DNA of 23,367 nucleotides, taken from contig JBAZTJ010000029.1 in NCBI GenBank assembly GCA_041662005.1, forward strand, positions 1 through 23,367, in the 5' to 3' direction. The notes beneath the pieces are model-generated. The model was not told the DNA's origin. It ran no database searches and worked only from the letters and a program-made list of their open reading frames with translations. Origin of the DNA: DATHXC01 sp041662005 (GTDB lineage: Bacteria; Pseudomonadota; Gammaproteobacteria; Burkholderiales; Methylophilaceae). This document shows positions 14,739-22,004 of this stretch, one piece after another (the stretch's first letter is position 1; every line of letters begins with the position of its first letter). Made by a program: the position numbers and the translations under genes.

Positions 14739-16829
14739 ATGTCCGTAAAAATTCCCAGAAATACAAACGCCATGGCGACAGTTTTAAGTACCGGACAAGA
14801 TCATGAAGCAGCTTGGGATTATCTAGCACAAGCTCGCAAACACCACACCCAAGCCCAAATCGCAAAAGAGTTAAAAGTCGATATTCGTACTGTGCGCCGC
14901 TGGGAGGCACGCCAGACGCCTATCAAGCCTTATCTTGCCCACGCATTGCAGCGCATGTTGCCATTCGACTTACCTACTCAAACGACAGAAGGCTTTGCTT
15001 TCATTGACCTGTTTGCGGGTATCGGCGGTATCCGGACCGCATTTGAACGCATTGGCGGGCATTGTGTATTTACCAGTGAGTGGGACAGTTACGCGCAAAA
15101 GACCTATGCCCATAACTACCCCAATGGCCATGATATTGCAGGCGACATCACCCAAATTGATGCCGCCAATGTTCCAGACCATGATGTTTTATTGGCGGGT
15201 TTCCCTTGCCAGCCATTTTCGATTGCAGGGGTGAGCAAAAAGAATGCGCTGGGCAAGGTGCACGGGTTTGCAGATGAAACCCAAGGCACTCTGTTTTTTG
15301 ATGTGGCGCGCATTATTCAAGCCAAACAACCCCGCGCATTTTTGCTGGAGAACGTCAAAAATCTGATGTCGCACGACAAAGGCCGCACCTTCGATGTGAT
15401 CAAGCGCACGCTCACTGAAGAGTTGGGCTACCACATCCACTACCGCGTTATAGATGGCGCGCATTTCACCCCACAGCATCGCGAGCGCATTTTGATTGTC
15501 GGTTTTCGCGAGCCCATGGCGTTTGACTTTAATGTGCTGCCGTTGCCGGCAAAAGGCGAGCGAACACTCAAAGAAATATTGCACCGCACCGATGGCACAG
15601 AACCCTTGCTGGAGTGGGACGAAGGCCGATTTTTTGACCATACCGCCAACCAAGTCCCTGCCAAATATACCCTCACCGACAACCTGTGGCGCTACCTGCA
15701 AAACTACGCTGAGAAACACAGACTTAAAGGGAACGGCTTTGGTTTTGGCTTAGTAGGGCCAGATAGCGTTACTCGCACACTCTCCGCTCGCTACTACAAA
15801 GACGGCTCGGAAATATTGGTATCTCAAGGCGAAGGCGTAAACCCGAGGAGACTCACGCCGCGTGAATGTGCTCGCTTAATGGGCTTTCCAGACAGTTTCA
15901 AGATTCCAGTTTCGGATACTAGAGCTTATCAACAATTTTCCGAAGCGGCAGTTATTCCAATGATAGAAGCTACTGCTAAACTCATGACTTCTCATATTCT
16001 TTCAAAGGATGTGGCTGATACGAATAATCCCGTTATCGTGCCTAAAGACATCATGAAATCAACGCTGTGGTCCAAAGAGCAAGTCAAGCTTGCATTCCAT
16101 CTTTATTGCCAAATTCCTTTCGGAAAAATTGATAGTAGAAACAAGCAAGTGATTGCATTGGCAAAAGTTATTGGCCGAACCCCTAGCGCTGTCGCAATGA
16201 AAATGCTCAATATTTCAAGCCTTGATCCAGCGATTACCAGCTCAGGCAGGTCGGGTTTAGGGAATGCCTCATTACTTGATCGTGAGGTTTGGGCGGAGTT
16301 TCATGCGGATTGGGAAAGATTGGCACTGGAAAGCCAATTGCTACGCGAGCAATTAGAACAGAACGTTGTAGAAGCTGAGGAGCCAGAAAGCAACCTGTTA
16401 ATACCCGAAGATTTTACTGGCGAAACCAGACGGGTTCTAACTGAGCAGAGGATTAAGCAGAGTTTCTTTCGTAAGGCCGTGATGAGTAGTTATCGTGGTC
16501 GTTGCTGCATGTCAGGCTTATCCGAACCTAAGCTACTTATCGCCAGCCATATTGTGCCTTGGAGCAAAGACAATGCAAACCGACTAAATCCAAGCAATGG
16601 TTTATGCCTCTCGGCAATTCACGATAGAGCTTTTGATAAGGGTTTTATTACGCTAGATGATGATTTCAAGGTAATTATTTCAAGCCAACTATTAAAAAGT
16701 GAAGATGTTTTTGTAAAACAGGTTTTGATACCACTTTCAGGCAACAGAATACATTTACCAGAAAGATTCATGCCTAACTTAGAGTTTATTTCTAAGCATA
16801 GAGCCGATACTTTTTTGGATAGTCTTTAA
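14739..16829 (+). CDS. Fused HTH / C5-cytosine methyltransferase / HNH endonuclease (single-chain R-M protein)
   Basis: One uninterrupted 696-residue ORF. Residues about 25-75 form a helix-turn-helix (AQIAKELKVDIRTVRRW). Residues about 86-418 are a C5-DNA methyltransferase: motif I FIDLFAGIGGIRTAF (88-102), catalytic Cys157 in GFPCQPFS, ENV at 204-206, QHRER at 246-250, a short target-recognition region (about 260-365), and RRLTPRECARLMGFP (370-384). Motif X is unusual (QFSEAAVIP instead of the usual Q-x-GN-[SA]-V form). Residues 439-696 resemble a stand-alone HNH restriction enzyme: an N-terminal KIDSRNKQVIALAKVIGRTP block, then the nuclease with His604, Asn620 and His628 (ASHIVPW, NPSNGLCLSAIHDRAFDKG). 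Such parts are normally two proteins. It should methylate a cytosine in a DNA site and cut unmodified copies. AGGA lies 4 nt before the ATG. Confidence 0.9.
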   Translation: MSVKIPRNTNAMATVLSTGQDHEAAWDYLAQARKHHTQAQIAKELKVDIRTVRRWEARQTPIKPYLAHALQRMLPFDLPTQTTEGFAFIDLFAGIGGIRTAFERIGGHCVFTSEWDSYAQKTYAHNYPNGHDIAGDITQIDAANVPDHDVLLAGFPCQPFSIAGVSKKNALGKVHGFADETQGTLFFDVARIIQAKQPRAFLLENVKNLMSHDKGRTFDVIKRTLTEELGYHIHYRVIDGAHFTPQHRERILIVGFREPMAFDFNVLPLPAKGERTLKEILHRTDGTEPLLEWDEGRFFDHTANQVPAKYTLTDNLWRYLQNYAEKHRLKGNGFGFGLVGPDSVTRTLSARYYKDGSEILVSQGEGVNPRRLTPRECARLMGFPDSFKIPVSDTRAYQQFSEAAVIPMIEATAKLMTSHILSKDVADTNNPVIVPKDIMKSTLWSKEQVKLAFHLYCQIPFGKIDSRNKQVIALAKVIGRTPSAVAMKMLNISSLDPAITSSGRSGLGNASLLDREVWAEFHADWERLALESQLLREQLEQNVVEAEEPESNLLIPEDFTGETRRVLTEQRIKQSFFRKAVMSSYRGRCCMSGLSEPKLLIASHIVPWSKDNANRLNPSNGLCLSAIHDRAFDKGFITLDDDFKVIISSQLLKSEDVFVKQVLIPLSGNRIHLPERFMPNLEFISKHRADTFLDSL
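16053..16829 (+). other. Possible internal start for a free HNH endonuclease within the fusion
   Basis: ATG at 16053 (Met439) sits exactly where stand-alone relatives of the HNH part would begin (MKSTLWSKEQ). A weak AAAG lies about 6 nt upstream. Initiation here would give a separate 258-residue endonuclease. The ribosome site is poor, so this is only a possibility. Confidence 0.3.
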
Positions 16830-16840
16830 AGCTAATTTGA

Positions 16841-17221
16841 ATGATTGAAGCATTGCAATTTCACGAAGATACATTCTACGAATATTTTTTGCCTTACAAG
16901 CATTCAAAAGCATGCAATGAAATATGGGGTGGAATTGGCTTAGAAACTTATGGAGAGGATTTTAAGTTAGTGAAGAGTTTGGATTGGAGCTACGTTTGGA
17001 CAGTCATTGATGGCTCAGAAAATCCACACCAATGGATTACGCCTGGAATCCACTATTTCAATCGTGTTTGTTATTTGGTTACAAAAATCCCGCATAACGA
17101 CCTGCCAGTGGAGTTTATCATTCCCAGTAGGTTTCGAACTTTAACGTCATTAGGCCTGAAAAGGCAGTTGAATAAGCTGAATAAGGCAATGACCTTATTG
17201 AACGGCACATTCCAAGGTTAA
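16841..17221 (+). CDS. Uncharacterised 126-residue protein next to the R-M fusion
   Basis: I do not recognise a family. It starts 11 nt after the fusion stop on the same strand, so it is probably co-transcribed. The protein is soluble and rich in aromatic residues. Its strongest-looking blocks are an early YKHSKACNEIWGGIGLETYG, then a VWTVIDG strand, HQWITPGIHYFNRVCYLVT, and a basic C-terminal helix (LKRQLNKLNKAMTLL). It has no signal peptide, membrane segment or obvious catalytic motif. The tight link to a restriction-modification gene suggests a partner or regulator, but this is inferred from position only. Base use is visibly AT-rich, like the end of the fusion gene and unlike thiC. Confidence 0.75.
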   Translation: MIEALQFHEDTFYEYFLPYKHSKACNEIWGGIGLETYGEDFKLVKSLDWSYVWTVIDGSENPHQWITPGIHYFNRVCYLVTKIPHNDLPVEFIIPSRFRTLTSLGLKRQLNKLNKAMTLLNGTFQG

Positions 17222-17297
17222 AGCTAGAAGTCAATTCAGAATGTCTGTAAAAAAACTAGCAGGTCTGTATCAGAAGTTTGAAGCTGTTGAGTTCTAA

Positions 17298-17332
17298 AAC
17301 AAAAAAGCAGGCACTAGGCCTGCTTTTTTGTT
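17298..17332. terminator. Bidirectional intrinsic terminator closing the R-M island and thiC
   Basis: GCAGGC (17307-17312), loop ACTAG, GCCTGC (17318-17323), extended by A6 on the left and T6 on the right. It lies between the convergent 126-residue gene and thiC. Confidence 0.85.
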
Positions 17333-17345
17333 GGGTAATAAGTCC

Positions 17346-19241
17346 TTAGACCTTTTGATAAACCTCAGAACCCTTCTTCACAAACTCAATGGCTTTTTCT
17401 TGCATGCCTTTGACCAGCGCTTCTTGCTCGTTGATACCTTGCTCCGCCGCATAATCACGCACATCCTGCGAAATTTTCATCGAGCAGAAATGCGGGCCGC
17501 ACATGGAGCAGAAGTGGGCTTGTTTGGCGCCTTCCTGCGGCAGGGTTTCATCGTGGAATTCCTTGGCTTTTTCTGGATCGAGGCCCAGATTGAACTGGTC
17601 TTCCCAACGGAATTCGAAGCGCGCTTTGGATAATGCGTTATCGCGAATCTGCGCGCCGGGGTGACCTTTGGCCAAGTCGGCAGCGTGGGCGGCGATCTTG
17701 TAGGTGATGATGCCTACGCGTACGTCTTCTTTATCCGGCAAGCCCAGATGTTCTTTTGGTGTGACGTAGCACAGCATGGCACAGCCGTACCAGCCGATCA
17801 TGGCAGCACCGATGCCTGAGGTGATGTGGTCATAGCCCGGTGCAATATCTGTGGTTAACGGGCCTAGTGTGTAGAACGGGGCTTCGCCGCAATGCTCCAG
17901 TTGCAACTCCATATTCTCTTTGATGAGGTGCATAGGCACATGGCCGGGGCCTTCGATCATGCATTGCACATCGTGCTTCCAGGCGATCTGGGTGAGTTCG
18001 CCCAGTGTCTTCAGCTCAGCAAATTGGGCTTCATCGTTGGCATCGTAAATAGAACCTGGACGCAAGCCATCACCCAGACTGAATGACACGTCATAGGCTT
18101 TCATGATTTCGCAGATGTCTTCGAAATGTTCGTACAGGAATGACTCTTTATGATGCGCCAGACACCACTTGGCCATGATAGAGCCACCGCGTGACACGAT
18201 ACCGGTCATGCGCTTGGCTGTCATCGGGATGTACGCAAGACGGACACCAGCGTGAATCGTAAAGTAATCCACGCCTTGCTCAGCTTGTTCAATCAGGGTG
18301 TCGCGGAAGATTTCCCAGGTCAGGTCTTCGGCTTTACCATCGACCTTTTCCAGCGCCTGGTAGATAGGCACAGTACCAATCGGCACCGGGCTATTGCGGA
18401 TGATCCACTCGCGGGTTTCGTGGATGTTCTTGCCAGTAGACAGATCCATCACGGTATCGCCACCCCAGCGCGTGCCCCACACCATTTTTTCCACTTCTTC
18501 GCTGATCGATGAACCCAATGCAGAGTTACCAATGTTGGCATTGATCTTGACCAGGAAATTACGGCCGATAATCATGGGCTCGATTTCAGGGTGGTTGATG
18601 TTCATCGGGATAATGGCGCGACCAAGCGCTACTTCGCTACGTACGAATTCCGGAGTAATGACTTTCGGAATGCTGGCACCAAAGTCTTGCCCTTTGTGCT
18701 GCGTTTGCAGCAGCTCGCTCATGTTCTCGCGACGTTGATTTTCGCGGATGGCGATGTATTCCATTTCCGGGGTAATGATGCCTTGGCGGGCATAGTGCAT
18801 CTGGCTCACATTCATGCCGGACTTGGCGCGCAAAGGCTTGCGATGCAGGTTAAAACGCATTTGCGTTAACTCTGGGTCGTGCAGACGCTGTTGGCCAAAA
18901 GTGGAAGTCGGGCCATCCAGCTGCTCGGTATCATTGCGCTCTGCAATCCAGCCAGCGCGCAGAGCAGGCAAACCATTGCGAATGTCGATACTTACTTCTG
19001 GGTCGGTATAAGGGCCGGATGTGTCATAGACCATGACTGGTGGATTTTTTTCATCCTTGCCTGAGCCAAACATGGAAGGCGTATCTGATAGCGAGATTTC
19101 ACGAAAAGGAACGCGGATATCTGGGCGCGAACCTTCAATGTAAATCTTGCGGGACTTGGCAAAAGGCTGAGTTGTGCCGGGGTCGATTTCAGCGGTTTCG
19201 CTGTCAAACTTGGCATGGAGATTTTTGTCGATGGTGTTCAA
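17346..19241 (-). CDS. thiC: Phosphomethylpyrimidine synthase
   Basis: ThiC is a radical-SAM enzyme converting aminoimidazole ribotide to the HMP phosphate moiety of thiamine. I place the start at TTG 19241: AGGAG (19249-19253) lies 7 nt upstream, and the resulting 631-residue protein begins with a typical ThiC N-terminus. The longer ATG at 19310 falls inside the untranslated leader. The C-terminal cluster-binding loop C-x2-C-x4-C is intact (Cys578, Cys581, Cys586, in CSMCGPHFCSM). Other strong blocks are SRPDIRVPFREI, NPPVMVYDTSGPYTDP, and MIEGPGHVPMHLIKEN. It is controlled by the TPP riboswitch in its leader. Confidence 0.96.
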   Translation of the reverse strand: MNTIDKNLHAKFDSETAEIDPGTTQPFAKSRKIYIEGSRPDIRVPFREISLSDTPSMFGSGKDEKNPPVMVYDTSGPYTDPEVSIDIRNGLPALRAGWIAERNDTEQLDGPTSTFGQQRLHDPELTQMRFNLHRKPLRAKSGMNVSQMHYARQGIITPEMEYIAIRENQRRENMSELLQTQHKGQDFGASIPKVITPEFVRSEVALGRAIIPMNINHPEIEPMIIGRNFLVKINANIGNSALGSSISEEVEKMVWGTRWGGDTVMDLSTGKNIHETREWIIRNSPVPIGTVPIYQALEKVDGKAEDLTWEIFRDTLIEQAEQGVDYFTIHAGVRLAYIPMTAKRMTGIVSRGGSIMAKWCLAHHKESFLYEHFEDICEIMKAYDVSFSLGDGLRPGSIYDANDEAQFAELKTLGELTQIAWKHDVQCMIEGPGHVPMHLIKENMELQLEHCGEAPFYTLGPLTTDIAPGYDHITSGIGAAMIGWYGCAMLCYVTPKEHLGLPDKEDVRVGIITYKIAAHAADLAKGHPGAQIRDNALSKARFEFRWEDQFNLGLDPEKAKEFHDETLPQEGAKQAHFCSMCGPHFCSMKISQDVRDYAAEQGINEQEALVKGMQEKAIEFVKKGSEVYQKV

Positions 19242-19255
19242 TTTGGCGCTCCTAA

Positions 19256-19290
19256 GGCAAAAACTAAAGAGAGCAGCCTGGCTGCTACTC
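19256..19290 (-). promoter_or_regulatory. Terminator-like hairpin in the thiC leader (candidate expression platform)
   Basis: Read on the minus strand, GAGTAGCAGCC AGGCTGCTCTC folds into a compact GC-rich stem (complementary AGCAGCC and GGCTGCT), followed by CTCTTTAGTTTTT and then the thiC ribosome site. It may be a ligand-controlled terminator. The T run is interrupted, so the call is tentative. Confidence 0.45.
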
Positions 19291-19338
19291 CTGAAATGGT
19301 GGGAAACCAAGTGATGGCTTCATGCTAGTTCACGATTT

Positions 19339-19365
19339 TAGGAAAGCAGTATTGATGCTTTCCTA
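19339..19365 (-). promoter_or_regulatory. Anti-P1 hairpin overlapping the TPP aptamer 3' end
   Basis: TAGGAAAGC and GCTTTCCTA pair perfectly over 9 bp around a 9-nt loop. The aptamer-side arm includes the 3' strand of aptamer helix P1, so this hairpin and the closed aptamer exclude each other, as expected of a switching element. Confidence 0.5.
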
Positions 19366-19452
19366 CGGCGGCATAACCCGCATCAGGTTCAAAGGGTGAC
19401 TCTCACTACATAAGCCGTTTTGGGAACGAACTTACATAGACCCCTAGCAAGG
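19355..19452 (-). promoter_or_regulatory. TPP (THI-box) riboswitch controlling thiC
   Basis: On the minus strand the leader contains CTAGGGGT, then TGAGAGTCACCCTTTGAACC and TGATGCGGGTTATGCCGCCG, then TAGGAAAGC. These are the conserved pyrimidine- and pyrophosphate-binding segments of the TPP aptamer in the right order. TGCT near 19450 and AGCA near 19357 can close helix P1. It senses thiamine pyrophosphate and should repress thiC when TPP is plentiful. Confidence 0.95.
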
Positions 19453-19457
19453 CCTTG

Positions 19458-19486
19458 AAATTACGCGAAAGTAGCAATAAAAGCAA
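19458..19486 (-). promoter_or_regulatory. Possible thiC promoter
   Basis: On the minus strand, TTGCTT (19481-19486) and TAATTT (19458-19463) are 17 bp apart and would start transcription just before the TPP aptamer. Consensus matches are weak (3 of 6 each); position is the main support. Confidence 0.3.
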
Positions 19487-19696
19487 GCGCTTAAACAGGA
19501 AATTCGCCCCTATGGCAGGTAAGGGTATTGAGTTCGAGCAGCGATTACCCGCTCAAGATTATGCTGATGATTGCCGATATGAATGACATAAATACTGCGT
19601 CACTAAGCATCCAGTTAACAATTGTTGTATTTGCAACTAAACACCATAAATACAATACGGTATATACTTATTCAAAATTGATAATAAAGTGACATC

Positions 19697-19837
19697 ATGA
19701 TCTTACTAGCCATTTATTACGTATTTTCGATTACAGTTTTGATACTGCATTTTACGGGGCATCTGGAAGCGTGGGGACTGGAATGGCTGGTGCTGGTACT
19801 AGCCGCGACGGTGTTCCCAGCGGTAATCTACCTGTAA
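19697..19837 (+). CDS. Small 46-residue predicted membrane protein
   Basis: An ATG-to-TAA frame of 46 codons in an otherwise gene-free stretch between the thiC leader and the TPR gene. The product is almost wholly hydrophobic, with two predicted membrane segments (about residues 2-19 and 29-45) joined by a short polar turn containing His-Leu-Glu-Ala-Trp. Such a pattern is unlikely in random non-coding DNA. The ribosome site is weak (AAAGTG). It ends 4 nt before the convergent TPR-gene stop. The 210 nt to its left, up to the thiC promoter region, are AT-rich and hold no other gene I can support. Function unknown. Confidence 0.5.
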   Translation: MILLAIYYVFSITVLILHFTGHLEAWGLEWLVLVLAATVFPAVIYL

Positions 19838-19841
19838 CGGC

Positions 19842-20498
19842 TTACAGTTTTTTCTCGGCAGCCTTCATACCAGCTTCGATATCCTGCCTGCGGCCTGCAT
19901 CCGCATCTTCACGACCTTGGCGCGCAGGTGCAGCCAGCGCCTTTTTGTAATATTCCATGGCTTTTGCATACTCGCCCTGCTCGCTTAAAAAGTCAGCATA
20001 AAAATAATTCGGGTCTATGCCGGTTGGATTAATTTGCAGGGCTTTCTCCAGATAAGCACGCGCTTTCTTCTTGTCACCAAAACCTATAGGCCAGCCTGGC
20101 ACCTTGTAATGCAAGGAACCTAAAGTAGTATAGGCAGACCCATGCAATGCCAGTGGATTGATTTTTTCGGCAGCCAATAACAGATCACGCGCTTTCTCCG
20201 CAATTTTCAGCGCGCCAATGCCACCTTTAGCTTTGGCATATCCACTCAGGATAATGGCCTCCCAGATCATAGGTTCGGGCGCGCCACTGTGACTGGCAGT
20301 GAGTTTACTGGCCGTTTCAGACAAGCTTTTGAATGCGTCTTCTTGCGCATCTTTAGACGTTTGATAATTAGCTTTTGCCCAATCATGTTGTAAAGTTGTA
20401 ATCTCGGCATCCAGCTTCTCATCTGCCATCACTGGCGTACACAATAATCCGCTGATGCCCAGCATAGTGATTACTGCCAATGTCTTCATTTTATTCAT
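19842..20498 (-). CDS. Exported TPR-repeat protein
   Basis: A 218-residue protein with a clear signal peptide (residues 1-25, cleavage after PVMA). The mature part is helical. Two to three tetratricopeptide-like units are visible toward the C-terminus, including LGSLHYKVPGWPIGFGDKKK, ARAYLEKALQINPTGID and AKAMEYYKKALAAP. The layout resembles periplasmic TatT-like TPR proteins, and it probably acts as a scaffold in the periplasm. AGGAG lies 7 nt before the ATG. It begins 22 nt after the SDR stop, so it is likely the fourth gene of the ligase/oxidase/SDR operon. Confidence 0.85.
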   Translation of the reverse strand: MNKMKTLAVITMLGISGLLCTPVMADEKLDAEITTLQHDWAKANYQTSKDAQEDAFKSLSETASKLTASHSGAPEPMIWEAIILSGYAKAKGGIGALKIAEKARDLLLAAEKINPLALHGSAYTTLGSLHYKVPGWPIGFGDKKKARAYLEKALQINPTGIDPNYFYADFLSEQGEYAKAMEYYKKALAAPARQGREDADAGRRQDIEAGMKAAEKKL

Positions 20499-20520
20499 AA
20501 CTATCTCCTAAAAAAGTGCA

Positions 20521-21324
20521 TTATTTTTTTCTTGCTGCATAAGGCCTGGCAAAGCTTGATTGCTTTTTCAGGCCTATGTTCACAGCTTTGGGCAGGAATG
20601 AATTGAGCCAGGCAAAGAATGCTTCAGGCTGCCCAATGTAATGCTCCTGCTTATTTAGCTCAATCGCCCGCACGATTTTTGTAGCGACTTCCTGCGGATC
20701 ATCCATGGCAATTTTGCCATCCATTAACATTCGAGTTGTTGCATCATCATTCAGTGGTGTTTTCACTGCCCTCGGCGCTACATAAGTGACCTTGATATTG
20801 CTATCTACAAGCTCCCGACGTAAGGCTTGAGAGAAGCCTCGCATCGCAAACTTGGTGGCGCAATAGCTTGCATAGTGAGGAAATCCAATGGATCCGAAAG
20901 TAGAACCAATATTCACGATATGGCCGCTATTACGTGCGATAAATCCCGGCAGCACCGCGCGAGTGAGTTGAATAGGCGCAGTAACATTGATCTGCACCAT
21001 CTGCGCAATGCGCTCAGGGCTCTGCTCTTCAAAAAGAATAAAATCCATCACACCCGCATTGTTAATGAGGATGTCGATACTGCCTAAATGCTGTACTGCG
21101 GCGTCTGCAATGCCTTGCGCAGCATGCGCATGTTCCAGGTTAGCCACGATCTCCACTGATTTTCCGCCCGCCTGTGCTATCTCGCCGGACAAAGTGTGCA
21201 AGCTGTCAGCATTGGAACCCACCAGCGCCAGAATTGCCCCTTTGGCGGCAAGCTGCAATGCCACGTAGCGGCCTATGCCGCCAGTCGCACCCGTCAGTAA
21301 AATATTCTTGCCGCTGAGGTTCAT
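20521..21324 (-). CDS. Short-chain dehydrogenase/reductase (SDR)
   Basis: A 267-residue classical SDR. The NAD(P)-binding motif TGATGGIG lies at residues 11-18 and NNAG at 88-91. The catalytic set Asn113, Ser141, Tyr154 and Lys158 (YCATK) is complete. The C-terminal extension is basic (LKKQSSFARPYAARKK). It probably interconverts an alcohol and a carbonyl group; the substrate is unknown. Its ATG overlaps the stop of the diiron-oxidase gene by 4 nt (ATGA), a strong sign that both act in one pathway. Being last of the three enzymes, it may reduce the aldehyde or ketone made upstream. Confidence 0.92.
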   Translation of the reverse strand: MNLSGKNILLTGATGGIGRYVALQLAAKGAILALVGSNADSLHTLSGEIAQAGGKSVEIVANLEHAHAAQGIADAAVQHLGSIDILINNAGVMDFILFEEQSPERIAQMVQINVTAPIQLTRAVLPGFIARNSGHIVNIGSTFGSIGFPHYASYCATKFAMRGFSQALRRELVDSNIKVTYVAPRAVKTPLNDDATTRMLMDGKIAMDDPQEVATKIVRAIELNKQEHYIGQPEAFFAWLNSFLPKAVNIGLKKQSSFARPYAARKK

Positions 21325-22004
21325 GCGGCCGCCAGCTCATTGTTTGCGGGAACAAAACGTGCACCCAGATCGCGGAAAATATCGCCATAGAGTTTGTAGA
21401 AATTCTTTGCACTTTGTATTAGCTGGGCACGGTCTTTTTGGTCTTCTATCCGATTCACCAGGGTTTCGTAGAATGCAGTGTGTTCAACATCCAGCGAGCC
21501 ATGCGATGTCAAATAGGTAAAGGCTTTATCGCCAAGCTGCAGGCTGTCTTTAATGGCCTGACCTGCTTGTGTCGCCAATGCCGTACTGGTGCCTTCCAGC
21601 ACCAGTACCATGCCAAAAAAACCAATCGGATTTACCCGGTTAATCATATCGTAGGCATAGGCCACCATCATCTCCGTAGCGAAACCGGGCTTGCCATGGC
21701 GCACGCTTTTGCTGTCTGCGCCACAAGCCTCGATATCGTTCAGTATCCACTCCTGATGCCCCAGCTCTTCTTCGATATATTCCGCCACCGCTTCACGCAG
21801 CCACTCATAGCTTTCCGGCAAGCGCGAGCCGCATAGCATCAATAGCGGGGTGGTGTGCTTGACGTGATGATAGGCCTCAGTCAGGAAAGCCACATAAGCA
21901 TCATGGCTCACCTGCCCGGCAGCACCGGCGCGTATCAATGGCAGACTGAAAAGCGCCTGGCGTTCGGCTTCTGTTGCTTTTAACAATTCCTCATAAAACG
22001 GCAT
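21321..22004 (-). CDS. Heme-oxygenase-like diiron oxidase (HDO) family enzyme
   Basis: A 227-residue helical protein of the TenA/PqqC/heme-oxygenase-like fold, usually annotated iron-containing redox enzyme. Candidate diiron ligands follow the HDO pattern: Glu44 or a neighbour, Glu80-x2-His83 (EEELGHQEW), Glu137 (VLEGTS), and His168-x3-Asp172-x2-His175 (HGSLDVEH). HDO enzymes such as UndA, BesC and SznF oxidise fatty acids, amino acids or amines using O2. I start it at the ATG at 22004, which has GAGG 9 nt upstream, instead of the in-frame ATG at 22019. The start overlaps the ligase gene by 14 nt, and the stop overlaps the SDR start. The substrate is probably linked to the product of the adjacent ligase. 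Confidence 0.85.
   Translation of the reverse strand: MPFYEELLKATEAERQALFSLPLIRAGAAGQVSHDAYVAFLTEAYHHVKHTTPLLMLCGSRLPESYEWLREAVAEYIEEELGHQEWILNDIEACGADSKSVRHGKPGFATEMMVAYAYDMINRVNPIGFFGMVLVLEGTSTALATQAGQAIKDSLQLGDKAFTYLTSHGSLDVEHTAFYETLVNRIEDQKDRAQLIQSAKNFYKLYGDIFRDLGARFVPANNELAAA

Noticed and set aside
14714..14742. Promoter with TTGACT for the R-M fusion
   Set aside because: TTGACT at 14714-14719 has its 17-bp-spaced -10 position over the start codon (TAATGT); it could only drive a leaderless or shorter form from Met12, so I did not list it as the promoter.
14403..17332. Insertion sequence or composite transposon carrying the R-M genes
   Set aside because: No transposase, no matching inverted repeat at the right side and no visible target duplication; the left repeats look like a REP pair instead.
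19242..19310. N-terminal extension of thiC to the ATG at 19310
   Set aside because: These codons cover the leader hairpin and the AGGAG ribosome site, give no ThiC-like sequence, and the TTG at 19241 has ideal spacing.
21321..22004. TenA thiaminase or transcription regulator
   Set aside because: The fold is shared, and thiC is not far away, but the ExxH and HxxxDxxH pattern fits the diiron HDO group, and the gene is coupled to a ligase and an SDR, not to thiamine genes.
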